NCBI GenBank assembly: GCA_951828235.1
Contig: OX639965.1
Span: forward strand, 2,104,212 to 2,168,211
DNA: 64,000 bases
Direction: 5' to 3'
DNA from: an uncultured Gammaproteobacteria bacterium
Lineage (GTDB): Bacteria; Pseudomonadota; Gammaproteobacteria; Steroidobacterales; Foliamicaceae
The notes beneath the pieces were generated by a model. The model was not told the DNA's origin and ran no database searches. It saw only the letters and a program-made list of their open reading frames with translations. Both the position numbers and the translations under genes were made by a program. Position 1 is the first letter of the stretch. The number at the start of each line of letters is the position of its first letter. Below, one piece after another: positions 52,995 through 62,138 of this stretch.

Positions 52995-53808
52995 GCACCA
53001 ACCCCCTTCTTGCGTCCTCCAGCAATGCCGGGAAAGACACGTCGATAATCGATCCGGCCTGTTTGAGATCCAGCAGGCCCAGTTGTTTTGCTGCTATGGC
53101 TGAATCGATGAGTTCGTCGGTGCTGGCGTCCAGCACGGCGCACCAGGCGGTGTCGAACAGCAGGGCGCCACGATGTCCGGTAGCGTATCCCAGCACCAGC
53201 GCGTATGCGGTAGCGGAAGGGGTGGTCTTGACTCGCTGGCGGATTTTTCTGCTTCTTCCGTTGAGATGACCGGATTGAGTCCAGGATGAGGCTGCGTTGC
53301 GTGCGGTCTTATCAAGAATATTGGGGTTCAGACGGTCCTCCGCCACTTCGTACAATGCGTCCTTCATGGGTTGCCGGGCGTATTCATGCTCAAACGGGGT
53401 GCGGAGCACTGCGGTTGCCGTGGAGCGAAGCAAAGGGTCCCGCGCCAGCGCGAGCAGCAGAGCCAACAGAGCATTGTCATGACTGTGGAAGCTCCACAGC
53501 TTGCGCAGAATCCGAAAGAGCGGAACACGCAGGTCCAGCGCGTAGAGTTCGCGCAGGTGTTGAAGAGAGATTTTTCGGTTTGACGCCGTTCTCTTCGCCA
53601 GACAGTTCTTCCCGATCACGGCGTGGGCGTAGTCATCACGCGAAGCGTGGGCTTGAGTTGAATCGAGAAGTTGCTCCAGCTCCTCCAGCATGATGGTGCG
53701 GCTTGTGTGCGTACCTACTTCCCCCGACCGAAAGCCCCATATTCCGGCTTCGCGCGCAGGCATATTTGAGAGCGCGGATTCAAAGTTGAGGCGGGAAATC
53801 ACGTTCAC
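52981..53808 (-). CDS. brxA: BREX protein BrxA (DUF1819)
   Basis: A BrxA homologue of about 275 residues with conserved stretches TSRTIMLEELEQLL, LRELYALDLRVPLFRILRKLW and NAASSWTQSGHL. In other systems BrxA is a small DNA-binding protein. The longest frame starts at TTG 53817, but that codon lies within the -10 box of the likely promoter. GTG 53808 or GTG 53802 is therefore more probable, which would give an almost leaderless mRNA. The first ATG is at 53763. First gene of the BREX operon. Confidence 0.88.
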   Translation of the reverse strand: MNVISRLNFESALSNMPAREAGIWGFRSGEVGTHTSRTIMLEELEQLLDSTQAHASRDDYAHAVIGKNCLAKRTASNRKISLQHLRELYALDLRVPLFRILRKLWSFHSHDNALLALLLALARDPLLRSTATAVLRTPFEHEYARQPMKDALYEVAEDRLNPNILDKTARNAASSWTQSGHLNGRSRKIRQRVKTTPSATAYALVLGYATGHRGALLFDTAWCAVLDASTDELIDSAIAAKQLGLLDLKQAGSIIDVSFPALLEDARRGLVHGAY

Positions 53809-53816
53809 GGCGCGCA

Positions 53817-53844
53817 ATTATAGCGCTCGAAAATGTAATGTCAA
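53817..53844 (-). promoter_or_regulatory. near-consensus sigma-70 promoter of the BREX operon
   Basis: On the minus strand TTGACA (53844-53839) and TATAAT (53822-53817), both perfect consensus hexamers, are 16 bp apart. Transcription would start near 53810, just two bases from GTG 53808. No comparable promoter was noticed elsewhere in the window. Confidence 0.85.
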
Positions 53845-53875
53845 TATTCACCGGCCAGTTTGCCGGTGAATATTG
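53842..53875. promoter_or_regulatory. 34-bp palindrome overlapping the brxA -35 box (operator candidate)
   Basis: The arms 53842-53855 and 53862-53875 are perfect 14-bp inverted repeats (CAATATTCACCGGC and its complement) with a six-base spacer, and the left arm covers three bases of the -35 hexamer. A repressor bound here would block the promoter. Some BREX loci carry a BrxR-type repressor that binds such dyads, but no brxR gene is in the window. It could alternatively act as a terminator for mmsA, which lies upstream in the same direction, although no T-run follows. Confidence 0.7.
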
Positions 53876-53982
53876 CAGACAACTCTAAATTTCTTTAACC
53901 ACCTTGTTTATCGGACTTATCCAGTTCCGCCAAACGTCTGAGAAACGCTCTTTTGCAATGGTGACGGCCGCGCCCGCGCCCT

Positions 53983-55485
53983 TCACTTCATCGTGGGCAT
54001 CGAGAATTCAGGGTCGGCGGACAGACCCGCCGGCCAGCGGGCCGTGATCGACTTCATGCGCGTGTAGAAGCGGACGCCGTCCGGACCATGCATGTGCAGC
54101 GGACCGAACAGTGACCGTTTCCAGCCACCGAAGCTGTGAAATGCCATCGGCACCGGGATCGGCACGTTGACGCCGACCATTCCGACTTCTATCTCCTCGC
54201 AGAAACGGCGTGCGCTGTCGCCGTCACGCGTGAATATGGCGGTGCCGTTGCCGTATTCATGCTCATTGATCAGGCGGACTGCCTCATCGCGGCTGTCCAC
54301 GCGCACGACGCTGAGCACCGGACCGAAGATCTCCTCCTCGTAGATGCGCATCCCGCGTTTCACGTGATCGAACAGCGTCGCGCCAACGAAGAAACCGCGA
54401 TTCCCCTGGGAATACTCGAAATCCCGGCCATCCCGGCGAAGCGTGGCGCCTTCCTCGACGCCGCTGTCAATGTATGCGCGTACCCTGGCTGCATGCTCCT
54501 CTGAAATCAGCGGTCCCATGTTGGCTTCCTGCTCCAGGCCGTAGCCAGGGCCCACCCGTAGCGAATCGATTTCCCGCTCCAGCCGGCCGACGAGCCGGTC
54601 GGCCACGTCCTCCCCGACGCAGACCGCCACGGAAATCGCCATGCAGCGTTCACCGGCCGAGCCATAGGCGGCGCCGATAAGCGAATGCACGACCTGGTCG
54701 GGGTCGGCGTCGGGCATGATGAGCATGTGGTTCTTTGCGCCGCCCAGCGCCTGCACGCGCTTCCCGCATGCGCCGGCCGTTGAATACACGTACTTCGCGA
54801 CCGGGGTTGACCCCACGAAGCTGACGGCCTGTACGCGTTCGTCCGTCAGCAGCACGTCAACGGCCACCTTGTCTCCGTTGACGATGTTGAAGACCCCATC
54901 CGGAAGACCCGCCTCGCTGAGCAGTTCGGCCAGCCGCAGGGTCACCGACGGGTCCTTCTCCGACGGTTTCATCACGAAGGTGTTGCCGCAGGCGATGGCG
55001 ACCGGAAACATCCACATGGGCACCATCGCCGGAAAATTGAACGGGCTGATCCCGGCGCAAACGCCAAGCGGCTGCATGAGGCTGTAGCCGTCCACCCCGC
55101 GCCCCACGTTCAGGCTGTGCTCGCCCTTGAGCAGATGCGGTATCCCTGTCGCGAACTCCACAACCTCGAGTCCGCGCGCCAGCTCATTGCGAGCGTCGGA
55201 GAGCACCTTGCCGTGTTCCATCGTAATGAGTTCGGCCAGCTCATCCCGATGTTGGTCGATCAGTGCCTTGAAGGCGAACATCACGCGGGCCCGGTTCAGG
55301 GGCGTGACCGCTTTCCAGGACGCAAAGGCCTGCTGTGCGGCTGCGATTGCGGCCCGCGTCTCGTCGCCGCTGGAAAGCGCGACGTTGAGACGCTGTTCCC
55401 CGGTCGCCGGGTTGTAAACGGGTGCGGCCCGCCCGGATGAACTGGGGGTCCGTGTCCCGTGAATAAAGTTTCCAGTCGTCTTCAT
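53983..55485 (-). CDS. mmsA: methylmalonate-semialdehyde dehydrogenase (CoA-acylating)
   Basis: A 500-residue aldehyde dehydrogenase of the MmsA type. Cys281 in GSAGERCMA is the nucleophile, FVGSTPV (223-229) binds NAD, and the GGAKNHMLIMPDAD and SPFNFPAMVPMWMFP stretches are specific for MmsA. It converts methylmalonate or malonate semialdehyde to propionyl- or acetyl-CoA. ATG 55485, with AGGA about seven bases before it, is favoured over upstream codons. It follows a DMGDH-like gene by 48 bases; the pairing may serve betaine, myo-inositol or beta-alanine-type catabolism. Confidence 0.93.
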   Translation of the reverse strand: MKTTGNFIHGTRTPSSSGRAAPVYNPATGEQRLNVALSSGDETRAAIAAAQQAFASWKAVTPLNRARVMFAFKALIDQHRDELAELITMEHGKVLSDARNELARGLEVVEFATGIPHLLKGEHSLNVGRGVDGYSLMQPLGVCAGISPFNFPAMVPMWMFPVAIACGNTFVMKPSEKDPSVTLRLAELLSEAGLPDGVFNIVNGDKVAVDVLLTDERVQAVSFVGSTPVAKYVYSTAGACGKRVQALGGAKNHMLIMPDADPDQVVHSLIGAAYGSAGERCMAISVAVCVGEDVADRLVGRLEREIDSLRVGPGYGLEQEANMGPLISEEHAARVRAYIDSGVEEGATLRRDGRDFEYSQGNRGFFVGATLFDHVKRGMRIYEEEIFGPVLSVVRVDSRDEAVRLINEHEYGNGTAIFTRDGDSARRFCEEIEVGMVGVNVPIPVPMAFHSFGGWKRSLFGPLHMHGPDGVRFYTRMKSITARWPAGLSADPEFSMPTMK

Positions 55486-55533
55486 GATCCTGCGCCCGGT
55501 AGGTATCGGTGTGCTAAGTATGCGGTCCCGCAA

Positions 55534-57990
55534 TCAGCAGCGGATGCGACTGTTTCCGGGGTCGTACATCGGGACGGAGGAAGCCTCCGCCGGTATTCGC
55601 TCGCCGGCCACTTCAATGTGGAAGGTCCCTTCAACCGGATCCTGCGCCCTGGCCGTATCGACGTAGCCAAGCCCGATCGCGCCGCCGAGCGTGTGGCCGT
55701 ACGCGCCGGAGGTGACGTGGCCGACCAGGGCGTCATCGCGCCAGATGGGTTCGTTGTGATACAGCAGCGGCCGGGGGTCCAGCAGCCGGAACTGCAGCAA
55801 TTTCCTCGCCGGCCCCTCGGCCTTTTCCTTCAGCAGCGCCTCCCGCCCGATGAACCCGCCCGGTTTGTCGAACTTCACGGCAAAGCTTAAGCTCGCTTCC
55901 AGCGGCGTGTCCTCATCGGTAATGTCGTGACCCCAGTGGCGATAGGCTTTCTCGATACGCAGCGAATCCAGCGCGTGGTAGCCGGCGTGGGTCAGACCGA
56001 ACGGCGCGCCCGCGGCGACGATGGTGTCGTAGACGCCGGCCACAAACTCGGTCGGGATGTAGAGTTCCCAGCCGAGTTCGCCGACGTAGGTAATCCGGGA
56101 GGCCCGCACCCGGGCGTAGCCAAGTTCGATTTCCCGGCTGTGGGCGAATGGAAAGGCCTCGTGCGAAAGATCGTCCGGAGTCAGGGATTGCAGCAGTGCC
56201 CGGGCGTTCGGGCCCATGATCGAAATCACCCCCAGGGCTGAAGTCACATTGGTCAGCACGCAGCGGGCTTCGGCCGGAATGTGCCGCTTGAGCCAGTCGA
56301 AGTCCCGCACTTCGGTTGCCGCGGCGGTCACGATCAGGAAGCAGTCTTCGGCCAGCCGGGTCACGGTGAGATCCGCTTCGATGCCGCCCCGCTTGTTTAG
56401 CCACTGGGTGTAGACGATGCGGCCGGGGCGCACGTCGATATTGTTTGCGCAGACGAAATTCAGCACCCGGGCGGTATCATCGCCCTCAAGCCGGAACTTG
56501 GCGAAGGAGGACTGGTCGAAGAGCCCCGCCTTCTCGCGCACGGCGCGGTGCTCCGCCGCGGAATGCTCGAACCAGTTCTGCCGGCCGTAGCTGTATTCGT
56601 ATCTGGCGAGCGCCGGGTCCGGCGCGTACCAGTTGGGCCGCTCCCAGCCCGCAAGCTCGCCGTGGCAGGCCCCGATGGCCTTCAGGCGATCATGGAGCGG
56701 CGATTTGCGAACGCCGCGGGCGGTGTCGTACTGACGGTAAGGGTAGTGCGTGGCGTACAGCAGGCCGAGGCTCTCGGATACGCGTTCGCGCAGGTACTTG
56801 CGATTGCGTTGAAAGGGCTGGTTGCGGCGCACATCCACTTCCCAGAGGTCCTTCGGCGGGTGGCCGACGCGTATCCACTCGGAGATCACCCTGCCGATGC
56901 CGCCGGCGGACTGCAGACCGATGGAATTCAGGCCCGCCGCCACGAAGCAATTGTCGAGTTCAGGCGCCTGGCCGATGTGGTAGCGCACGTCCGGCGTAAA
57001 ACTTTCCGGTCCGCAGAAGAAGGTTTCAAGCCCGGCGGATTCCAGTGCCGGCATGCGCACCATGGCCTGCTCGAAAATGGGTTCGAAATGCTCCATGCTG
57101 CCGGCGATTTCGTCAAAGCAGAAGTCCTCGGGAATGCCCTCGGTGGCCCAGGGGCGGGCATGCGGCTCGAAAGCGCCGAGGAGCAGCTTTCCGGCGTCGT
57201 ACTTATAGTACGCGCAGGCGTCATAGTCGCGCACCACCGGGAAGCCCGCATCCAGCCCCGCCACCGATTCAAACAGCGCGTAGTAGTGCTCGCAGGCATG
57301 CAGGGGCACGTTCACCCCGACCGTTGCCGCCAGTTCCCGGGTCCACATGCCGGCGCACAGCACCACGAATTCGGCGGCGATATCGCCCTGATCGGTGGCC
57401 ACTCCGGTCACGCCTCCGGGCCCGGTGCGAATGGCGGTGACGGGCACGTTCTGAAAGATACGTGCGCCGGCCGCGCGCGCGCCCTTGGCCAGCGCATTGG
57501 TGATGTCCACGGCGTTGGCGTAGCCGTCCGAGGGAATGTGGATCCCGCCGAGAAGGTCCCCGGTGTGCAGCAGCGGAGCCCGCGCCTTGATTGCAGCGGG
57601 CGTCACCACTTCCACGTCGAGCCCGAAGACCTTCGCCATCGACGCGCTCCGCTTGAGTTCCTCGAACCGTTCCTCGTTGGTGGCGAGCGAAAGGGAACCG
57701 CAGCGCCGGTAGCCGGTGGCCTGGCCGGTTTCCTCCTCCAGGCGCAGGTAGAGCTCGCTGGTATAGCGCGCCAGTTCCGTCATGTTGATTGACGTGCGCA
57801 ATTGGCCCACGAGTCCGGCGGCGTGCCAGGTAGTGCCCGAAGTGAGCTGCCTGCGCTCCAGCAGCGTCACGTCGGAGACCCCGTCCCGCGCCAGGTGATA
57901 CGCAACCGAGCAACCGATCACGCCGCCGCCGATCACGATCACGCTGGCGCTGCGCGGCAGCTCGGCGGGGCGTTCGGGCCGGGTGCTCAC
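55534..57990 (-). CDS. dimethylglycine/sarcosine dehydrogenase-like flavoprotein, paralogue 2
   Basis: An 818-residue FAD plus GCV_T protein starting at GTG 57990. The FAD motif GGGVIG is at 21-26 and the TSGTTWHAAG segment gives the flavin-linking His56. The C-terminal folate domain contains [17 protein letters not shown]. It differs clearly from the paralogue at 22214-24682, so substrate may differ too. It precedes mmsA (48-base gap) and is 88 bases from paralogue 3. Expected to oxidise an N-methyl amine with THF as acceptor. Confidence 0.88.
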   Translation of the reverse strand: MSTRPERPAELPRSASVIVIGGGVIGCSVAYHLARDGVSDVTLLERRQLTSGTTWHAAGLVGQLRTSINMTELARYTSELYLRLEEETGQATGYRRCGSLSLATNEERFEELKRSASMAKVFGLDVEVVTPAAIKARAPLLHTGDLLGGIHIPSDGYANAVDITNALAKGARAAGARIFQNVPVTAIRTGPGGVTGVATDQGDIAAEFVVLCAGMWTRELAATVGVNVPLHACEHYYALFESVAGLDAGFPVVRDYDACAYYKYDAGKLLLGAFEPHARPWATEGIPEDFCFDEIAGSMEHFEPIFEQAMVRMPALESAGLETFFCGPESFTPDVRYHIGQAPELDNCFVAAGLNSIGLQSAGGIGRVISEWIRVGHPPKDLWEVDVRRNQPFQRNRKYLRERVSESLGLLYATHYPYRQYDTARGVRKSPLHDRLKAIGACHGELAGWERPNWYAPDPALARYEYSYGRQNWFEHSAAEHRAVREKAGLFDQSSFAKFRLEGDDTARVLNFVCANNIDVRPGRIVYTQWLNKRGGIEADLTVTRLAEDCFLIVTAAATEVRDFDWLKRHIPAEARCVLTNVTSALGVISIMGPNARALLQSLTPDDLSHEAFPFAHSREIELGYARVRASRITYVGELGWELYIPTEFVAGVYDTIVAAGAPFGLTHAGYHALDSLRIEKAYRHWGHDITDEDTPLEASLSFAVKFDKPGGFIGREALLKEKAEGPARKLLQFRLLDPRPLLYHNEPIWRDDALVGHVTSGAYGHTLGGAIGLGYVDTARAQDPVEGTFHIEVAGERIPAEASSVPMYDPGNSRIRC

Positions 57991-58078
57991 GGGCCGTCAG
58001 ATGCAAACCGGCTGCTTGCGCGGCTGATCATCGCGCGCCCGACTCGCAAACGGATGTTGGCCGGATCGTCATGAGCCC

Positions 58079-60493
58079 TCAGGCGCGTAAACGGGCGTTG
58101 GCTGGGTCGTGCACGGGCTCATCAAGCACCGTCACCCGCCGCCTTTGCCCGAGCACTTCGACCGTCAAGGCCGTGGCGGGGCCGGCCAGCGAGGGCGGCA
58201 CGTAGCCGAAGCCAAGGCTCTGACGGACAAAGTGGCCATAGCCGCCGGAGGTGGTCACCCCCACGCACCGCTCACCGTCGAAGATCGGCTCGCCGCCCTG
58301 CACATCCGCATCGCCGTCGTCCAGGGCGAAGTAGATCAGTTGCAGCGTGCGGTCCCGCTGCCCGAGGGTCGCCTCCCGGCCGACGAAGTCGCCCTTGTCG
58401 AACTTGATGAAGCGCTCCATGGCCGCATCGATCATGGTGACTTCGTTGGTCAGTTCCACGCCCCAGCTGCGATAGGCTTTTTCCAGCCGCAGGCTGTTGA
58501 CCGCATAGAGGCCGAAATTGCGGATGCCGAATTCCGCTCCGGCCGCCATCAGCGCGTCATACAGCGCCTCCAGATGCTCCATGGCGGGATGCAGTTCCCA
58601 GCCGAGTTCGCCCACGTAGTTCACCCGCAAGGCCCGCACCGGCATCCCGGCAATCTCGACTTCCCTGGCCGTCAGCCAGCGAAAAGCGCCGCTGTCCAGT
58701 GGCGAATCCGTGACCTGAGCCAGCACTTCCCGGGCGTGCGGTCCGGCCAGCACCAGGACCCCCCGCCGGTCGGTGACATTGGCGACACTCACCTGTTCGG
58801 AGAGACGCCGGCCCTGTTGCAGGTGGTCCAGGTCGCGCAGTTCGGCGCCGGCGGCCGAAAGCAGGTAGAAGGTCTCTTCATCGAGGTGCGTGATGGTCAT
58901 TTCCGCGCCGATGCGCCCGCCCTCCGACAGCAGGTGGGTGAGCGCGATACGGCCATCTTTCGGCACCCGGTTGGTGCAAAGCCGATTCAGCATCGTGCGG
59001 GCATCGGGGCCCGTGACGTCGTACTTGGCGAATCCGGAGAGGTCCAGGATGCCGACCCGCTCGCGCACGGCCAAGCATTCTTCGCGCACCAGATCGAACA
59101 CATTATTGTGACGAAAGCTGTACTGCTCCTCCCGGCCGTCGGGCGAGAACCACTTGGGCCGCTCCCAGCCAAAGGTCTCGGTATACACGCAGCCCTGGGC
59201 CCTGAGCTTGTCGTACAGGGGGCTGGTCCGGCATCGGCGGGCCGCCGGCAGTTCTTCCCCCGGAGGCGGCGTGGCGTAGGTCCTGGCATAGTCCTGGCGC
59301 CCCCTGGCGCCCATGTAGGCGGTATCGGCGAACACGCCGAAACGCCGCGGATCGAACCCGGTCATGTTGATTTCGGAGTCGCCATGCAACATCCACTGAG
59401 CCAGGTACTTGCCGCAGCCGGCGCCCTGGGCAATGCCGAAGGACGAGCCGCAGCAGAGCCAGTAATTGCTCAAGCCGGCCACCGGGCCGAGCAACGGCAG
59501 GCCGTCCGGGCTGTGGGAGATGGCGCCGTTGACGATCTGCTTGATGCCTGCCGGTTCGAAGATCGGCATGCGCTCCATGGCCCGCTCCAGCCACGGCATC
59601 AGCCGCTCGAGGTCATCCTGGAACAGCTCGCTGTCGGACTCCCAGGGCGGCAGTCCGCCCGGCTGCCAGGCTTCCGCGAGCCCTTCGGATTCGTAGATCC
59701 CGATCAGTCCGGACTCCTGTTCCTGGCGCAGATACACGGAAGCATAGGGGTCGCGCGTTACGGGGAGTTCTTCACTCCGGCCGGCCAGTTCCGGTATCGC
59801 GCCGGTAACAAGATAGTGGTGCTGAATGTTGTGGATGGGAAGGTCCGCACCCACCATCCCCGCTACTTGCCGGGCGAAGCAGCCGGCGGCGTTGACCACG
59901 ATTTCGGCGGTAACCGGCCCCTGTTGCGTCATCACTTTCCATTCGCCACCGGGCAGGGCCTCAATACCGGTCACCCGATTGTGCCGAACAATCCTCGCGC
60001 CCAGGTCGCGCGCCCCTCGGGCCATCGCCTGGGTAAGGCCGAAGGGATCGGCATGGCCGTCGTTGCGGGTCCAGGCGCCCGCCAGCACGCCTTCGGTCGA
60101 GACAAAGGGGTTCAACTGGCGGATCTTTGCAACGTCGATGATCTCCATGTGGTAACCGACGTTTTGAGCGATACCCCGAAGGTAGCGGAACCAGTCCAGG
60201 TCCTGCTCGTTGAGGGCGAAGCGGACGCTGCCGCAACCGTGCCAGGTGACCGACTGTCCAGTCAGTTGCTCCAGTTTCCTGTACAGGGAAATGCTGGATT
60301 CGTGGATCTTGGCGAGGTTATAGTTGCCGACCAGGTTGGGGCATTGACCGGCCGCGTGCCAGGTGGAGCCCGACGTCAATTCGCCTTTCTCGATCAGCAG
60401 GACGTCGTCGCATCCTTCGGCCGCCAGGTGGTAAAGCAGGCCGACGCCCATAATGCCGCCGCCGACTATGACAATTCGAGCCTGTTTTTCCAA
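58079..60493 (-). CDS. dimethylglycine/sarcosine dehydrogenase-like flavoprotein, paralogue 3
   Basis: An 804-residue FAD plus GCV_T protein when started at TTG 60493, where GGAG lies about six bases upstream and the FAD motif GGGIMG (11-16) follows directly. The frame runs open to GTG 60574 (831 residues) without a ribosome-binding site. His46 in [10 protein letters not shown] is the likely covalent flavin attachment point; the GCV_T domain begins near residue 430. It is divergent from the corrinoid methyltransferase operon, which supports a role in methylated-amine breakdown. Substrate not determined. Confidence 0.88.
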   Translation of the reverse strand: MEKQARIVIVGGGIMGVGLLYHLAAEGCDDVLLIEKGELTSGSTWHAAGQCPNLVGNYNLAKIHESSISLYRKLEQLTGQSVTWHGCGSVRFALNEQDLDWFRYLRGIAQNVGYHMEIIDVAKIRQLNPFVSTEGVLAGAWTRNDGHADPFGLTQAMARGARDLGARIVRHNRVTGIEALPGGEWKVMTQQGPVTAEIVVNAAGCFARQVAGMVGADLPIHNIQHHYLVTGAIPELAGRSEELPVTRDPYASVYLRQEQESGLIGIYESEGLAEAWQPGGLPPWESDSELFQDDLERLMPWLERAMERMPIFEPAGIKQIVNGAISHSPDGLPLLGPVAGLSNYWLCCGSSFGIAQGAGCGKYLAQWMLHGDSEINMTGFDPRRFGVFADTAYMGARGRQDYARTYATPPPGEELPAARRCRTSPLYDKLRAQGCVYTETFGWERPKWFSPDGREEQYSFRHNNVFDLVREECLAVRERVGILDLSGFAKYDVTGPDARTMLNRLCTNRVPKDGRIALTHLLSEGGRIGAEMTITHLDEETFYLLSAAGAELRDLDHLQQGRRLSEQVSVANVTDRRGVLVLAGPHAREVLAQVTDSPLDSGAFRWLTAREVEIAGMPVRALRVNYVGELGWELHPAMEHLEALYDALMAAGAEFGIRNFGLYAVNSLRLEKAYRSWGVELTNEVTMIDAAMERFIKFDKGDFVGREATLGQRDRTLQLIYFALDDGDADVQGGEPIFDGERCVGVTTSGGYGHFVRQSLGFGYVPPSLAGPATALTVEVLGQRRRVTVLDEPVHDPANARLRA

Positions 60494-60818
60494 GGCGTTC
60501 TCCGGGATTGGATGGCCGCCGTCCCGATTCTCATGGAAATCGGGGTTGACTTGCAATACGGATCGCATTCTCACAGGTCATCGAAAAAGTGTTTTTTCCA
60601 TTGCGGATTTCAATTCATGACTGCTAATATGCCGACCAAGGCCGCTGGATCGGCCGCGAGATGGAGCAGCCGGGCAGGAACGCGGGCCGGGCCGCTTCGG
60701 CCGGTGGCACAACCGTTCACCACCTTGCCTGCGCCATACTCGCGACCCGAACGGATTCCCGTCCTGGAACTGTTGAGCCTTTGTTGGGCAACAGTTTTGG
60801 TGGTTGGAGGCAGATTGC
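60494..60818. promoter_or_regulatory. divergent intergenic region before corrinoid operon
   Basis: Contains a possible rightward promoter, TTGCGG (60601-60606) with TAATAT (60625-60630) 18 bp later, which would leave a leader of roughly 180 bases. The leader holds a GC-rich hairpin around 60687-60704 with a CTTCGG-type loop. I looked for a cobalamin-riboswitch B12 box and did not find a convincing one. No ORF supported. Confidence 0.35.
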
Positions 60819-61538
60819 ATGAACGACGACGTGGGCGGCAAGGAAAAGGCGGCGGAACAGCCGGAAGATCTCGTGCTCTCCGAGCTCGACAACGACGAGC
60901 TGGTCGAGCAGATGCACGACGATCTCTACGACGGTCTCAGGGATGAAATCGTTGAAGGTACGGAGATTCTGCTCAAGCGGGGCTGGCCGGCGGACAAGGT
61001 GTTGAGCGATGCCCTGGTGGAGGGCATGCGGATCGTAGGGATCGACTTTCGCGACGGCATCCTGTTCGTGCCGGAGGTACTGCTGGCGGCCAACGCCATG
61101 AAGGGCGGCATGGGCGTGCTGCGGCCGCTGCTGGCGGAGACGGGCGCGAAGCCGGTCGGCAAGATGGTGATCGGCACGGTCAAGGGCGACATTCACGACA
61201 TCGGCAAGAACCTGGTGGGAATGATGATGGAGGGCGCCGGTTACGAGGTGATCGATATCGGCATCAACAACAGCGTCGAAAGCTACATGGAGGCGCTGCG
61301 CGAACACCGCCCGGACATTCTCGGCATGTCGGCCCTGCTGACCACCACCATGCCGTACATGAAGGTGGTCATTGACGAGCTCGTGGCCCAGTCCATTCGC
61401 GAGGACTACATTGTGCTGGTCGGCGGCGCGCCGCTTAACGAGGAATTCGGCAAGGCAGTGGGCGCGGACGCCTATTGCCGCGACGCCGCCACGGCGGTGG
61501 ACACCGCCGCCGAGCTGATGAAGAAGAAGCACGGATGA
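60819..61538 (+). CDS. corrinoid protein of a methyltransferase system (MtgC/MtbC-like)
   Basis: A 239-residue two-domain protein. A helical cap (about 25-110) precedes the cobalamin domain with Asp124-x-His126-x2-Gly129 (GDIHDIGKN), where His126 is the lower axial cobalt ligand. It accepts a methyl group from an MttB/MtgB-like enzyme and passes it to an MtgA-like enzyme. ATG 60819 is preferred to TTG 60804, with GGAGG eight bases upstream. The N-terminal 50 residues are strongly acidic. It overlaps the next gene by four bases. Confidence 0.93.
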   Translation: MNDDVGGKEKAAEQPEDLVLSELDNDELVEQMHDDLYDGLRDEIVEGTEILLKRGWPADKVLSDALVEGMRIVGIDFRDGILFVPEVLLAANAMKGGMGVLRPLLAETGAKPVGKMVIGTVKGDIHDIGKNLVGMMMEGAGYEVIDIGINNSVESYMEALREHRPDILGMSALLTTTMPYMKVVIDELVAQSIREDYIVLVGGAPLNEEFGKAVGADAYCRDAATAVDTAAELMKKKHG

Positions 61539-62134
61539 CACGGGATCCGGTACTGGTCATCGCGTGTGGCGCTCTCGCTCGGGAGCTGCACTTGATCCGG
61601 CAGGCCAACGGCTGGGACCACCTTCGCATTCGCTGCCTGGATCCGCTCTTGCACATGCGCCCGGAGAAGATCGCGCCTGAGCTGCGTGCGGAGATAAAGC
61701 GCGCGCAAGGGCAATATCACCGAATATTTATCGGCTATGCGGATTGCGGCAGCTACGGCGAGATCGACCGGGTGCTGGACGACTACCCCGGTGTGGAGCG
61801 GCTTCCGGGCCTGCACTGCTACGAGTTGTTCGCCGGCGCCGAGGGCTTCCGGCGCCTGGCGGAGGAGGAACCGGGCACGTTCTACCTCACCGACTTCCTG
61901 GTGCGCTTCTTTGACCGGCTGGTGGTGCAGACGCTGCAACTTGACCGCCACCCCGAACTGTCCCGGGATTTCTTCGGCAATTACCGGCGCCTGGTTTATC
62001 TGTCCCAGACCCACGACGCGAAACTGCTTGCCGCAGCCCGGGCTGCGGCGGCGCGTCTCGGCCTTGAGTTTTCCCACCTGCACACCGGCTATTACGCCTT
62101 GCAGGAGCGCGTTGCCTCTGTGGCCGCAGTCTGA
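61535..62134 (+). CDS. DUF1638 domain protein
   Basis: A 199-residue DUF1638 protein with the conserved VLVIACGALARE start, IFIGYADCGSYGEIDRVL (about 63-80) and the LPGLHCYELFAG segment. Cys residues at 11, 71 and about 92 might bind a metal. No biochemical function is established to my knowledge. It is translationally coupled to the corrinoid gene (ATGA) and followed by another small gene and MtgA/MttB-like genes, so it probably serves the corrinoid methyl-transfer system. Confidence 0.85.
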   Translation: MTRDPVLVIACGALARELHLIRQANGWDHLRIRCLDPLLHMRPEKIAPELRAEIKRAQGQYHRIFIGYADCGSYGEIDRVLDDYPGVERLPGLHCYELFAGAEGFRRLAEEEPGTFYLTDFLVRFFDRLVVQTLQLDRHPELSRDFFGNYRRLVYLSQTHDAKLLAAARAAAARLGLEFSHLHTGYYALQERVASVAAV

Positions 62135-62138
62135 TGCG

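Noticed and set aside
38515..53808. BREX locus as part of a prophage or transposon
   Set aside because: No integrase, transposase, tRNA attachment site or flanking direct repeat was seen at either border.
53815..53817. TTG at 53815-53817 as the brxA start
   Set aside because: It overlaps the TATAAT box of the apparent promoter, so mRNA from that promoter would not include it.
60494..60818. Cobalamin riboswitch before the corrinoid operon
   Set aside because: A long leader seemed suggestive, but no B12-box match beyond AGCCGGG was found and the following genes use, rather than make or import, cobalamin.
58109..60946. 945-codon open frame on the plus strand
   Set aside because: It lies opposite the DMGDH-like gene, whose protein has clear FAD and folate-domain motifs. 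The antisense frame has none and is an effect of high GC codon usage.
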